Assembly: GCF_012927205.1 (NCBI RefSeq)
Contig: NZ_JABBGC010000004.1
Coordinates: 496,001 to 560,000 of the forward strand
Reading direction: 5' to 3'
DNA: 64,000 nucleotides
From: Chitinophaga fulva
GTDB taxonomy: Bacteria; Bacteroidota; Bacteroidia; Chitinophagales; Chitinophagaceae
Positions 9,290 to 17,930 of this stretch are shown here, piece after piece (the first letter of the stretch is position 1; every line of letters begins with the position of its first letter). The position numbers and the translations under genes are program-made. The notes under the pieces are model-generated. The model did no database searches and was not told where the DNA came from. It was given only the letters and a program-made list of their open reading frames with translations.

Positions 9290-10012
9290 ATGAAACCTAT
9301 CAAAAGCAGATGGCTGTTGGGGGCTATGTTAGTGCTGCTGGCAGCCTGCAGCAAAATGGACGACACCTACAAGAATTTTCTGAACGGAGGGGAGATCATT
9401 TATACCGGTAAGGTGGATTCCCTGAAAGTGTTTCCGGGCAAAAACAGGGTGTTGTTGTCCTGGTACCTGATATCGGACCCGAAGATCACCAAGTGCCGCG
9501 TGTACTGGAATCAGCGCAGCGATTCAACAGAGGTGGCAGTAAAACGTACAGGCGGTACCGATACCATTCGGTTGCTACTGGATAAGCTGTCGGAGAATAT
9601 CTATACGTTCCAGGTGTATACCTATGACAATGCCGGCCATTCTTCCGTGAGGGAGGAGGTGATTGGTAATGCTTACGGTGACGCCTATGTGGCTACATTG
9701 TCTAACCGGCCGGTACGCTCCGCCAAATATGACGCTGCCAAAAAGGAGACGACCATCTGGTGGTTTGGCGTGAATAACCAGGTGCAGAGTGTAGAGGTGT
9801 TGTATACCAATACCGCCGGCGTGGAAACTAAAATTGTCCAGGTGGCAGACAGTGTGCCGGCTGGGCCCCGTGACCCGCTCGAGTTCCGGGCATCGCTGAA
9901 GTTGCCCAATTACCAGGCAGGCACATCCCTGAGATTCAGGACCGCCTATAAACCGGTAAAAATTGCCATTGACACATTTTATACTGCTTATGAAACGCAG
10001 GCTGTTCAATAA
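9290..10012 (+). CDS. DUF4998-type lipoprotein
   Basis: A 240-residue lipoprotein with lipobox LLAACSKMDD, about 14 bases after the previous gene and last of the tight four-gene run. The first half has two fibronectin-like repeats (NRVLLSWYLISDPKITKCRVYW, then IYTFQVYTYDNAGHSS), as in DUF4998 proteins of Bacteroidota Sus loci. Role unknown; probably a surface glycan-binding or spacer protein. Two inverted REP-like palindromes follow. Confidence 0.75.
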   Translation: MKPIKSRWLLGAMLVLLAACSKMDDTYKNFLNGGEIIYTGKVDSLKVFPGKNRVLLSWYLISDPKITKCRVYWNQRSDSTEVAVKRTGGTDTIRLLLDKLSENIYTFQVYTYDNAGHSSVREEVIGNAYGDAYVATLSNRPVRSAKYDAAKKETTIWWFGVNNQVQSVEVLYTNTAGVETKIVQVADSVPAGPRDPLEFRASLKLPNYQAGTSLRFRTAYKPVKIAIDTFYTAYETQAVQ

Positions 10013-10060
10013 CGTTTGCGGTTTTCGGGAAAATTGGGGATTTGCCCGAATCCCCGGATT

Positions 10061-10095
10061 CCCAGGGCTAAAGCCCTGGGCTACGTTGTTGTTCA
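10061..10095 (+). repeat. REP-like palindromic repeat, left arm
   Basis: A 35-base sequence beginning with the palindrome CCCAGGGCTAAAGCCCTGGG and followed by a 15-base tail CTACGTTGTTGTTCA. An exact inverted copy lies at 10200-10234. Head palindrome plus conserved tail, present as an inverted pair, is the layout of REP/BIME elements mobilised by RAYT transposases; no such transposase is in the window. Confidence 0.75.
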
Positions 10096-10199
10096 ATTTC
10101 TTTCGTTGATAGGTGCTATCGTCTATATAAAAATGTATCAAATCTCAAAACAACCTTATGTTTCTTCGTAAACGAAAGGATCTATGACTTAAAAGAACC

Positions 10200-10234
10200 T
10201 GAACAACAACGTAGCCCAGGGCTTTAGCCCTGGG
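10200..10234 (-). repeat. REP-like palindromic repeat, right arm
   Basis: Exact inverted copy of 10061-10095. The 104 bases between the arms contain a shorter nested inverted pair (CTTTCGTT near 10100 with AACGAAAG near 10171), so the whole block could fold as one long hairpin. It would also separate the four-gene Sus operon from GH105. Confidence 0.75.
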
Positions 10235-10379
10235 GCTCCGAGTAGATATTAATAAACGAGGATAGCATTTTACGCCCGGATGATGTATTTTGGAAAACCA
10301 TGCTGACGGAAACCAGGGGCGTCGTTCGTCGTATAGCTTTTCCCGTTAGAAACCACTGAAAAGAAAAACAATCCACAAT

Positions 10380-11519
10380 ATGAAAGCAATGATGGCAGGC
10401 CTGTTGACACTGCTGGTGATCAACACAGAAATGGCCGCAGCACAAAAGAAATCCGGGGACGCGGACCTTACGCATTTCCCGAAAGGCAGTACACCCAGGG
10501 AAATCGGCAAAAGGGTGGCCGATCGTTTTGTGGCCACGCCGCATCCCAATTTCGGGAAGCCTGCGCCTCCGAAGCAAATCACCTATCCCGAAGTTTGCGC
10601 GTGGTATGGAGCGCTAACGTTTGCACGGGAAAGTGGTGATAAAGCACTGGCCGGGAGCCTGGTGCAGCGTTTTGAGCCTTTCTTCAGCACAGAAGCCTCG
10701 TTGGTGCCTAAGGCTGACCATGTGGACCATACTGTTTTCGGTGCTGTGCCGCTGGAGCTGTATATGCAGACAAAAGACAAACGTTATCTCGATATGGGCA
10801 AAACTATTGCGGACAAACAATGGGGCACACCGGAAGGTCCGCACGTAAAACCAGAATCACAAGGTTATAAAGACCGCGGGCTTACCTGGCAAACACGCAT
10901 GTGGATTGACGATATGTTCATGATCACTGCTGTACAGTCGCAGGCTTACCGTGCTACCGGTGACAAAGCGTACATCAATCGCGCTGCACAGGAGATGGTG
11001 GTTTATCTGGATTCCTTACAGCAACCCAATGGCCTTTTTTACCACGCGCCGGACGTACCGTACTTCTGGGGCCGCGGTGATGGCTGGATGGCCGCAGGCA
11101 TGAGCGAACTGTTGCGTTCCCTGCCTAAAGACAATCCTGACCGCGAACGCATCATGAAAGGATACAAAACCATGATGGCTTCGTTGCTGAAATACCAGGC
11201 GCCGGACGGTATGTGGCGTCAGTTGATCGATGATCCGGAGGCGTGGCCTGAAACGTCTGCCACTGGTATGTTTACCTTCGCTATGATCACCGGTGTGAAA
11301 AACGGTTGGCTGGATGCGGCCACGTATGGCCCTGCTGCGCGCAAAGCCTGGTTGGCACTGGTGAAGTACATCGATGAAAATGCCGATGTGCGGGAAGTCT
11401 GTGAAGGCACCAATAAAAAGAATAACCGGCAATATTATCTCGACCGCGGCCGTATTACCGGTGACATGCACGGCCAGGCGCCCGTGTTATGGTGTGCCAC
11501 GGCGTTGCTCAGAAAATAA
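10380..11519 (+). CDS. Glycoside hydrolase family 105 (unsaturated rhamnogalacturonyl hydrolase-like)
   Basis: A 379-residue protein with a signal peptide (cleavage near AAAQKK) and the (alpha/alpha)6 barrel of GH88/GH105. Diagnostic stretches are the MWIDDMFM segment with Asp177-Asp178, the substrate loop YFWGRGDGWMAAGM and the WRQLIDDPEAWPETSATGMF segment. The family removes the unsaturated galacturonyl residue left by rhamnogalacturonan lyases through a hydration mechanism, freeing rhamnose-containing product. Length is typical. It follows the Sus genes at 2889-10012 but is split from them by the REP-like pair, so co-transcription is uncertain. Activity on other unsaturated uronides is possible. 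Confidence 0.88.
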   Translation: MKAMMAGLLTLLVINTEMAAAQKKSGDADLTHFPKGSTPREIGKRVADRFVATPHPNFGKPAPPKQITYPEVCAWYGALTFARESGDKALAGSLVQRFEPFFSTEASLVPKADHVDHTVFGAVPLELYMQTKDKRYLDMGKTIADKQWGTPEGPHVKPESQGYKDRGLTWQTRMWIDDMFMITAVQSQAYRATGDKAYINRAAQEMVVYLDSLQQPNGLFYHAPDVPYFWGRGDGWMAAGMSELLRSLPKDNPDRERIMKGYKTMMASLLKYQAPDGMWRQLIDDPEAWPETSATGMFTFAMITGVKNGWLDAATYGPAARKAWLALVKYIDENADVREVCEGTNKKNNRQYYLDRGRITGDMHGQAPVLWCATALLRK

Positions 11520-11531
11520 TATCACTTGGTT

Positions 11532-11611
11532 ATTTTGATATTTTGTTATTGAGTGGGGCCGCTGTCAGGAAAGGTATTTGAACAGGTCACTCAATAACAA
11601 AATATCAAAAT
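11532..11611. terminator. Bidirectional terminator (24-base inverted repeat)
   Basis: Bases 11532-11555 and 11588-11611 are exact 24-base inverted copies with a 32-base loop. The element lies between the convergent GH105 gene and the small acidic gene and touches the latter's stop codon. The AT-rich stem gives T-rich tracts on both strands, so it can end transcription in both directions. Confidence 0.65.
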
Positions 11612-11913
11612 CAGTAAAGTTTCAAATGAGTTACTTCATCAGTGATCTCATCCTCATCCTCGTCCTCTTCCTGTTCCCTGTCTTTTTCTGCCTCCTCTGC
11701 TGCGGCATCCCTTCTGTCTTCTTCCTCCATTAATTCGTCGATTTCGAGATCGTCCTCTTCTTCATTCAGAATATCTTCGGAAGTGCCTGCACGGCGCGAT
11801 TGCTCGTCCTGGTTACCGCGTTGAGGTACCGGTTCCTGTTGATGATTGATGACTTCATCCGGTTGGATATCATCTTCACGCAGGGGTCCTATGGGTGTTT
11901 TCTGCGTTGTCAT
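11611..11913 (-). CDS. Small, highly acidic hypothetical protein
   Basis: A 100-residue protein with no recognised domain. The N-terminal half is polar (start MTTQKTPIGPLREDD) and residues about 45-92 are almost entirely Glu, Asp, Arg and Ala (for example EEEDDLEIDELMEEEDRR), likely disordered. No signal peptide or membrane segment. It is supported as a gene by an ATG start, a fitting upstream region divergent from the ECF sigma gene, and a terminator-like inverted repeat at its end. The low-complexity coding sequence means a spurious frame cannot be excluded. Function unknown. Confidence 0.55.
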   Translation of the reverse strand: MTTQKTPIGPLREDDIQPDEVINHQQEPVPQRGNQDEQSRRAGTSEDILNEEEDDLEIDELMEEEDRRDAAAEEAEKDREQEEDEDEDEITDEVTHLKLY

Positions 11914-12155
11914 ATCGGATAGTTTGCATGGTTACACCCCAAAGGTACGCCGTATTTTCGCAATGGTTTTTTGCTATTAATTCTAACTACGTATATAACA
12001 ATTTATAATTATATCTAATACGAATTTAATTATTAAATAATAATATTTGTTACTAATTTATACGGTCGAATGAATGGCCATTGTATGAGAAACCTGGCTT
12101 TTTCTTTAGCCATATAAATTGTATTCCACGGTATGATTTATATAAAAGAAAAGAT

Positions 12156-12755
12156 ATGAACACAACAGATGCTGAATTGGTTATACGGCTCCGGGACAGC
12201 GACGTGAGCGCTTTTGACAGCCTATATGGGAATTATCATCAGGCCGTATACCGCAATATTCTAAAGTTTGTAAAAGATGTTGCCGTTGCAGAAGACATCT
12301 TACAGGAAGTGTTTGCCAGATTGTGGGAAAAACGCCGCGAAATAGAGGCAGCGCAATCGGTCGGCGGCTGGTTGTTTGTGATCAGTTTTAATCTGTCTGT
12401 CAGTTGGGTACGCCGGAAACTGAAAGAGCAGGCACTACACAAAAATTTGCTGGACCTCGGACCGGAAGATCAGCTGATGATCGACCGGAAGAACATGGAC
12501 GAAGAACAGTACAGCCTCCTGGAGCAAGCCATCGCGCAGTTATCTCCCAAAAAAAGGACCATTGTGACCCGCTGTAAGCTGGAAGGCAAAACCTATGATG
12601 AAGTGGCCAGCGAACTTAATATTTCCCGCAATACCGTTAAAGAACATCTTTCTGCTGCTATGGTCAAGCTGAATGACTATATGCTTCGCAATGGCGATCA
12701 TAAATACATCGTCCTGTTTCTTTTTTTCTTTACCTGTCACAACGCTTCCAATTAA
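12156..12755 (+). CDS. ECF RNA polymerase sigma factor (FecI-like)
   Basis: A 199-residue ECF sigma factor. Region 2 is seen in FDSLYGNYHQAVYRNILKF and AEDILQEVFARLWEKR; region 4 in LSPKKRTIVTRCKLEGKTYDEVASELNISRNTVKEHLS. I chose the ATG at 12156, after which the protein fits the family; the frame stays open to 12081. The next gene, 105 bases on, is a FecR anti-sigma factor and the one after that is a SusC with an STN domain, the complete set for substrate-induced trans-envelope signalling. It should direct transcription of the 14255 locus when the transporter is loaded. Confidence 0.92.
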   Translation: MNTTDAELVIRLRDSDVSAFDSLYGNYHQAVYRNILKFVKDVAVAEDILQEVFARLWEKRREIEAAQSVGGWLFVISFNLSVSWVRRKLKEQALHKNLLDLGPEDQLMIDRKNMDEEQYSLLEQAIAQLSPKKRTIVTRCKLEGKTYDEVASELNISRNTVKEHLSAAMVKLNDYMLRNGDHKYIVLFLFFFTCHNASN

Positions 12756-12860
12756 GTTTCTAATAAGAAATGAATTAGGATAAAATAAATATGTTTTTTC
12801 TGCGGGATTCACCCACCCACTTTTTATCAACCTGCGTATTTAAATTAAACCGTCACGATA

Positions 12861-13859
12861 GTGCACAACAGAAAGGAATACCTCAGACAACTGCTACATA
12901 CGAAGAACTGGTCTGCCACAGAGCAGGAATGGATGCTACAGTACCTGGAAGAAAACGATCTGTCTGACCTGGAAGCGGTAGCTAAAGAATACTTTCAGGC
13001 AGAAGGTCCCGAAATAAAAGATCTGTTGGACGAACGATTATCTGCACAACTGCTGAAAAAAATACATCGCCGTGCAGGTATTTCGCAGCCGAACGTGTTC
13101 ACGCTGTATGGACGGAGAATAGCAGCGGCTGCCGCTGTAATACTGCTGGCAGGTGCATCCTGGTATCTGCTGGCACGTCTGCAGGTGAAACAACTGGTCA
13201 TGAACAGTGGAACACAAAATAGAACAGTCACACTGCCTGATGGCTCTCTGGTATATCTGGAAAAAAGTTCCAGTATCACTTATCCCGAGAATTTTGGAAA
13301 AAAAAACAGAACGCTGCAACTCAACGGTGAAGCCTTCTTTGAGGTGAAGCAGGATAGCAAACATCCCTTTGTAATATCCTCTGCACTCATCAATACTACT
13401 GTACTGGGCACCTCCTTCAATATGGAAGCCCGTAGCAACGGTGTAGCAAAAGTTGTAGTAGTATCCGGCAGCGTTCAGGTAAATACCCATACCGGTAAAA
13501 CCAACCCGCAGCATCAACTGGTGCTCAGTGCCAACAAGAGCGCAGTGTATCACGCGGCTTCCAAAGGACTGGAACTGATAGATGCTACTGACGATGCACG
13601 CTTTTTCCGGCAGAAACAAACCGGCGTATTTACTTACAAAGGACGACCGTTGTCCGCGGTGCTCAACGACCTGCAACGCTTTTACGATGTGCCGGTCAGT
13701 ACCGATAGCAAAATGGAACAGTGCCCCGTCTTTGGAGACTTTAATACCACAGATGATTTGCAGAAAACATTAACCATCATCGCCGGTTCCCTGAACGCCA
13801 GGATTAAAAAGGATGCCAACGGAAACGGATATGTAATAGTTGATGGCAATTGCCACTAA
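12861..13859 (+). CDS. FecR family anti-sigma factor
   Basis: A 332-residue inner membrane protein starting at GTG 12861. Residues 1-80 form the cytoplasmic sigma-binding part, about 86-107 a transmembrane helix (AAAAAVILLAGASWYLLA), and the periplasmic part carries the FecR domain (TVTLPDGSLVYLEKSSSITYP, GEAFFEVKQDSKHPFVI, TTVLGTSFNM). The C-terminal part resembles DUF4974, which contacts the STN domain of the partner transporter. It lies between the ECF sigma gene and the STN-bearing SusC, consistent with holding the sigma factor until signalled. Confidence 0.92.
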   Translation: MHNRKEYLRQLLHTKNWSATEQEWMLQYLEENDLSDLEAVAKEYFQAEGPEIKDLLDERLSAQLLKKIHRRAGISQPNVFTLYGRRIAAAAAVILLAGASWYLLARLQVKQLVMNSGTQNRTVTLPDGSLVYLEKSSSITYPENFGKKNRTLQLNGEAFFEVKQDSKHPFVISSALINTTVLGTSFNMEARSNGVAKVVVVSGSVQVNTHTGKTNPQHQLVLSANKSAVYHAASKGLELIDATDDARFFRQKQTGVFTYKGRPLSAVLNDLQRFYDVPVSTDSKMEQCPVFGDFNTTDDLQKTLTIIAGSLNARIKKDANGNGYVIVDGNCH

Positions 13860-14254
13860 TAACCGATTAAAGAAGAAAATACCGTTAACCAAAATCAATA
13901 TGCAAGATGGAAAACTTGTTTTGTAGCTATTGACCTGACTTATTTTAGAGAAATAAAAGTTGTATTGCTGGTAAGCTATCCTGTGTAACTTTTAGCCTGG
14001 AAATGGTTCTCATCCCCGGTTATCTGCCATTGATTGAATACGCTTGTATTCTCTCAACAGGGCTCCTATTGCCAATACATTCCCGATATTTTTTCATTTC
14101 ACAACCAAACTAAATTGCGATTATGGATCATACTGTCTCTTTCTCTTCAGGTTAATAATTGTCATATAGACACTAAAAAATAACACTGCACAGCAGAAGG
14201 CCCTTTATTGCCCGGTTTTCCAGCGAAACCGGATCAGGATTCCTATTACCCGGA
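13860..14254. other. Leader region of the second SusC locus
   Basis: About 395 bases without a gene. A 7-base-pair hairpin (CCGGTTT at 14212-14218 with AAACCGG at 14226-14232) lies 22 bases before the SusC start. The promoter used by the neighbouring ECF sigma factor is expected here, but its recognition sequence is not known and I could not point to it. Confidence 0.4.
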
Positions 14255-17200
14255 ATGAACAAACATTTATTCAATATGCATAGTAAAACCCGATATTACA
14301 TTTGTTGTCTGACGCTCTTCCTGTCGCTATTCCACCTGCAGGCGGGCGCTGTGGACCTTCAGGATGCACTCGACAAAAAGATTACCCTCCACCTGCACGA
14401 CGTTGTGCTCAAAGATGCATTGGAGAAAATCAGTAACCTCGCGGAAGTATCCTTTGTATACGTAGGCAACGAGGTACTGAATGCCAACAAAGTCAGTATA
14501 TCTGCCCACAATGAAAAAGTAGGCGATCTGCTGCATAAAATATTAACACCCTACGCCCTGTCCTACAGCGTGATCTACGATCGTATCGTGATCAGGCGCG
14601 ACGCTTCAAAGAAACTGACATCCCTCACCACCGTCAGCACACCACGCCAGGTAACACCACGGTTTACCGACGTGAAAGGCATCGTTATTTCTGAAAAGAA
14701 AGAACCGTTGCCAGGCGTAACTGTGCTGGTGAAAGGATCTTCCAGAGGCGCCACCACCAATACTAAAGGCGAGTTTGAAATTCAAAGGGTGCCCGGCGAT
14801 GCCATACTGGTGTTCAACTTCACCGGCTACAAAATGGAAGAAGTACACTCCAGCGAATTTAAAAACGGTAGCATCACCATCATGATGAAAGAAAAACCGA
14901 CACGCCTGCAGGAAGTGGTGGTGACAGGCTTTCAGAGCATCGATAAAAGTAAATTCTCCGGCGCCGCCACCCGCCTCAAAGGCGATGATGTGAAGATGGA
15001 CGGCGTGACAGACGTAAGCCGCATGCTGGAAGGGCGCGTGGCTGGTGTGGCCATACAGAACGTGTCCAGTACTTTTGGCACTGCACCGAAAGTAAGGGTA
15101 CGTGGCGCTACATCTATCAACGGCGATAACAAACCGCTCTGGGTCGTAGATGGTGTGGTACTGGAAGATGTGGTGAATATCTCCAACGATCAGCTGTCCA
15201 GCGGAGACCCTACCACCTTGCTGGGCTCTGCGGTGGCAGGCCTCAACGCCAACGATATCGAAAGTTTCGATATCCTCAAAGATGCGGCTGCTACTGCTTT
15301 GTATGGCGCCCGCGCCATGAACGGGGTAGTGGTGATCACTACGAAGAAAGGCCGTGCAGGCAAACCCGTTATCGCTTACAGCGGCAACTTCAGCACGCAA
15401 CTGAAACCGAACTACAACAATTTTAATATCATGAACTCCGGCCAGCAAATGTCTGTGCTGGCGGAGTTGGAACGTAAAGGTATCCTTACTTCGGATATCC
15501 TTTCCCGTGGTGATATCGGTGTTTTCGGTAAACTGTATGAGTCGCTGGATGCAGATGGCAATGGCAACTTCCCCGTGCAGAACGATCCTGTGGCCATGAA
15601 AGCTTTCCTGCTGCGTTATGCCAATGCCAACACTGATTGGTTCGGCCTGTTGTTCCGCAACAACTTCGTGCAGGAACACTCCCTCAGTATCTCTTCCGGT
15701 ACTGACAAATCGCAATCCTATTTCTCTACCAGCTTCTATAGTGATAACGGCTGGACACTGGCCGATAAAGTAAACCGCTACACCCTCAATTACCGTAATA
15801 CCTATAAATTCTCTGACCGGCTTAGCGCCGGTTTCTCCGCTTTGGCATCGGTGCGGCAGCAAAAAGCACCGGGAGCACTTACCCGTAGCAGTAATCCGGT
15901 AGAAGGGCAATATGACCGCGATTTTGACATCAATCCCTTCAGCTACTCACTCAATACCAGCCGTACCCTCACAGCGTATGATCAGAACGGTAACCTTGAG
16001 TATTTCCGGAGAAATTTTGCGCCATTCAATATCATCAATGAGCTGCGCAATAACTCCCTCAACCTGAACATGATGGACCTGCGCCTGCAGGGCGACCTCG
16101 GTTGGAAGCTCACCCGCAACATCCGGTATGAATTCACCGGCGCTATCCGTTATGTGAAATCTTCCCGCGAACATCAGATCACAGAAAACGCGAACATGGC
16201 CAACGCTTATCGCGCCGCCGGAAACGCTACTATCGCGCGGAACAACAAGTTCCTCTACCGTAATCCTGATGATCCGGATGCACAGCCTGTTATTGTGCTG
16301 CCGGCCGGCGGTTTCTACAACCGTACCGAAGATCAGCTCATGAACTTCGACTTCCGCAATGGCCTTACCTATACAGATACGTTTGCACAAAAGCACAACG
16401 TTAACCTATTGGTAGGGCAGCAGGTTAAGTATGCCGACCGCCAGAGTGCGTCCAACACCGGCTACGGCTACCAATATGAAAACGGCGGAACTCCGTTTGT
16501 GGATTACCGTATCCTGAAACAAACCATTGAGTCCAATTTCCCATATTACAGCATGGGCCGCGACTATGACCGCTTTGCGGCTTTTTATGCGTCCGGCACC
16601 TATGCTTACAACAACAAGTACAACCTCACCGCTACCGGTCGTTATGACGGCTCCAACAGGCTGGGACAGTCCCGCAAAGCCCGCTGGCTGCCTACCTGGA
16701 GCGTGGCAGGTTCGTGGAACATGGAACAGGAGCCTTTCCTGCAGAAAGTAGGTTGGCTCAACTACCTCACGCTGCGTGCCAGCTACGGCCTTACCGCCAG
16801 CATGGGCCCAGCTACCAATTCCAACATCGTTTTCCAGACCATCAACACCCGCAGGCCGCACCTCAATGAAGTGGAATCAGTGATCAGTCTCGCGCATCTG
16901 CAAAATGATGATCTTACCTGGGAAAAGCTCTATACGACCAACCTCGGATTGGATGCGGGATTCTTCAACAACAGGCTTAACGTTTCCCTTGATCTCTATA
17001 CGCGCAAGAGCTTCGACCTTATCAGTATCATCAAAACATCCGGCATAGGTGGCGAAATGTATAAAGCGGCCAACTATGCCGACATGACTTCCAAAGGAGT
17101 GGAATTGCTGATCGGAGGGGATGTGGTGCGTAAAAAGGACTGGGGTTGGAAATCCAATATCACTTTCGGTTACAATACCAACAAGATCACCAATGCCAAA

Positions 17201-17920
17201 AACATTCCGGCCATTTTTGATCTGGTGGTAGCAGAGGGCGGCAACAAAGAAGGATATCCGGTGCATAGCCTGTTTTCCTTACAATACAAAGGCCTTTCTC
17301 CGAAAACAGGCATGCCCTCCTTCATCAACCAGGATGGTGTTGTAAGCCCCGATGTGAACCTGCAGGACCTTAAAACGGCGCAGCTGGTATATGAAGGCGC
17401 GGTAGATCCTCCGGTGACTGGCGGGTTCTCCAATACTTTCCGTTATAAAGCCCTTTCACTTAATGTCTTCTTTACCTATCAGTGGGGTAATAAAATCCGG
17501 TTGTATCCGGCTTTTAAAACCGCCTATTCCGATCTGGATGCCATGCCCAAAGAGTTTTATGACCGTTGGGTAATGCCGGGAGATGAGAACACCACCCGTG
17601 TACCATCCATTCTTGATGCCTATGAGCAGACGCTGATCCGCGGTGCTTATCCGTATAACAACTACAACTATTCCACTGAACGGGTGGCCAAAGGCGATTT
17701 TATCCGGTTGAAAACCGTATCACTGACCTATCAGCTGCCCGTTTCCCTGATCCGGCGTGTAGGCTTCAACAGTATGTCTGTGAGCGGCGCCGCTATCAAC
17801 CCATGGCTCATCTATGCCGATAAAAAGCTGCATGGCCAGGACCCGGAATTCTTCAACTCCGGTGGCGTGGCACAGCCTATTCAGAAGCAATTCACCCTGT
17901 CAATAAAAGTTGGTATTTAA
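14255..17920 (+). CDS. SusC/RagA family TonB-linked outer membrane protein with STN domain
   Basis: A 1221-residue transporter. After the signal peptide (ending near LQAGA) comes an STN domain at about residues 45-118 (LHLHDVVLKDALEKISNLA, ending DRIVIRRD), which would pass the substrate signal to FecR. It is followed by a carboxypeptidase-regulatory-like domain at about 135-215, the plug (TGFQSIDKSKFSGA, WVVDGVVLEDV, ALYGARAMNGVVVITTKKG) and the barrel. An alternative start at 14276 would shorten the leader by 7 residues. The SusD gene begins 10 bases after the stop. STN plus upstream FecI/FecR sets it apart from the first SusC at 2889. Substrate unknown. Confidence 0.94.
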   Translation: MNKHLFNMHSKTRYYICCLTLFLSLFHLQAGAVDLQDALDKKITLHLHDVVLKDALEKISNLAEVSFVYVGNEVLNANKVSISAHNEKVGDLLHKILTPYALSYSVIYDRIVIRRDASKKLTSLTTVSTPRQVTPRFTDVKGIVISEKKEPLPGVTVLVKGSSRGATTNTKGEFEIQRVPGDAILVFNFTGYKMEEVHSSEFKNGSITIMMKEKPTRLQEVVVTGFQSIDKSKFSGAATRLKGDDVKMDGVTDVSRMLEGRVAGVAIQNVSSTFGTAPKVRVRGATSINGDNKPLWVVDGVVLEDVVNISNDQLSSGDPTTLLGSAVAGLNANDIESFDILKDAAATALYGARAMNGVVVITTKKGRAGKPVIAYSGNFSTQLKPNYNNFNIMNSGQQMSVLAELERKGILTSDILSRGDIGVFGKLYESLDADGNGNFPVQNDPVAMKAFLLRYANANTDWFGLLFRNNFVQEHSLSISSGTDKSQSYFSTSFYSDNGWTLADKVNRYTLNYRNTYKFSDRLSAGFSALASVRQQKAPGALTRSSNPVEGQYDRDFDINPFSYSLNTSRTLTAYDQNGNLEYFRRNFAPFNIINELRNNSLNLNMMDLRLQGDLGWKLTRNIRYEFTGAIRYVKSSREHQITENANMANAYRAAGNATIARNNKFLYRNPDDPDAQPVIVLPAGGFYNRTEDQLMNFDFRNGLTYTDTFAQKHNVNLLVGQQVKYADRQSASNTGYGYQYENGGTPFVDYRILKQTIESNFPYYSMGRDYDRFAAFYASGTYAYNNKYNLTATGRYDGSNRLGQSRKARWLPTWSVAGSWNMEQEPFLQKVGWLNYLTLRASYGLTASMGPATNSNIVFQTINTRRPHLNEVESVISLAHLQNDDLTWEKLYTTNLGLDAGFFNNRLNVSLDLYTRKSFDLISIIKTSGIGGEMYKAANYADMTSKGVELLIGGDVVRKKDWGWKSNITFGYNTNKITNAKNIPAIFDLVVAEGGNKEGYPVHSLFSLQYKGLSPKTGMPSFINQDGVVSPDVNLQDLKTAQLVYEGAVDPPVTGGFSNTFRYKALSLNVFFTYQWGNKIRLYPAFKTAYSDLDAMPKEFYDRWVMPGDENTTRVPSILDAYEQTLIRGAYPYNNYNYSTERVAKGDFIRLKTVSLTYQLPVSLIRRVGFNSMSVSGAAINPWLIYADKKLHGQDPEFFNSGGVAQPIQKQFTLSIKVGI

Positions 17921-17930
17921 AAATGGACCT

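Larger units (their letters stand above)
10013..10379. other. Intergenic block carrying the REP-like pair
   Basis: A 367-base gap between the DUF4998 lipoprotein and GH105. Apart from the REP-like pair it holds TATTTTGG at 10286-10293, a seven-of-eight match to the -7 box, about 85 bases before the GH105 start. GH105 may therefore have its own promoter. Confidence 0.4.

Noticed and set aside
14606..15910. 434-codon minus-strand frame in the second SusC
   Set aside because: Antisense to STN, regulatory-like and plug domains that are plainly conserved on the + strand.
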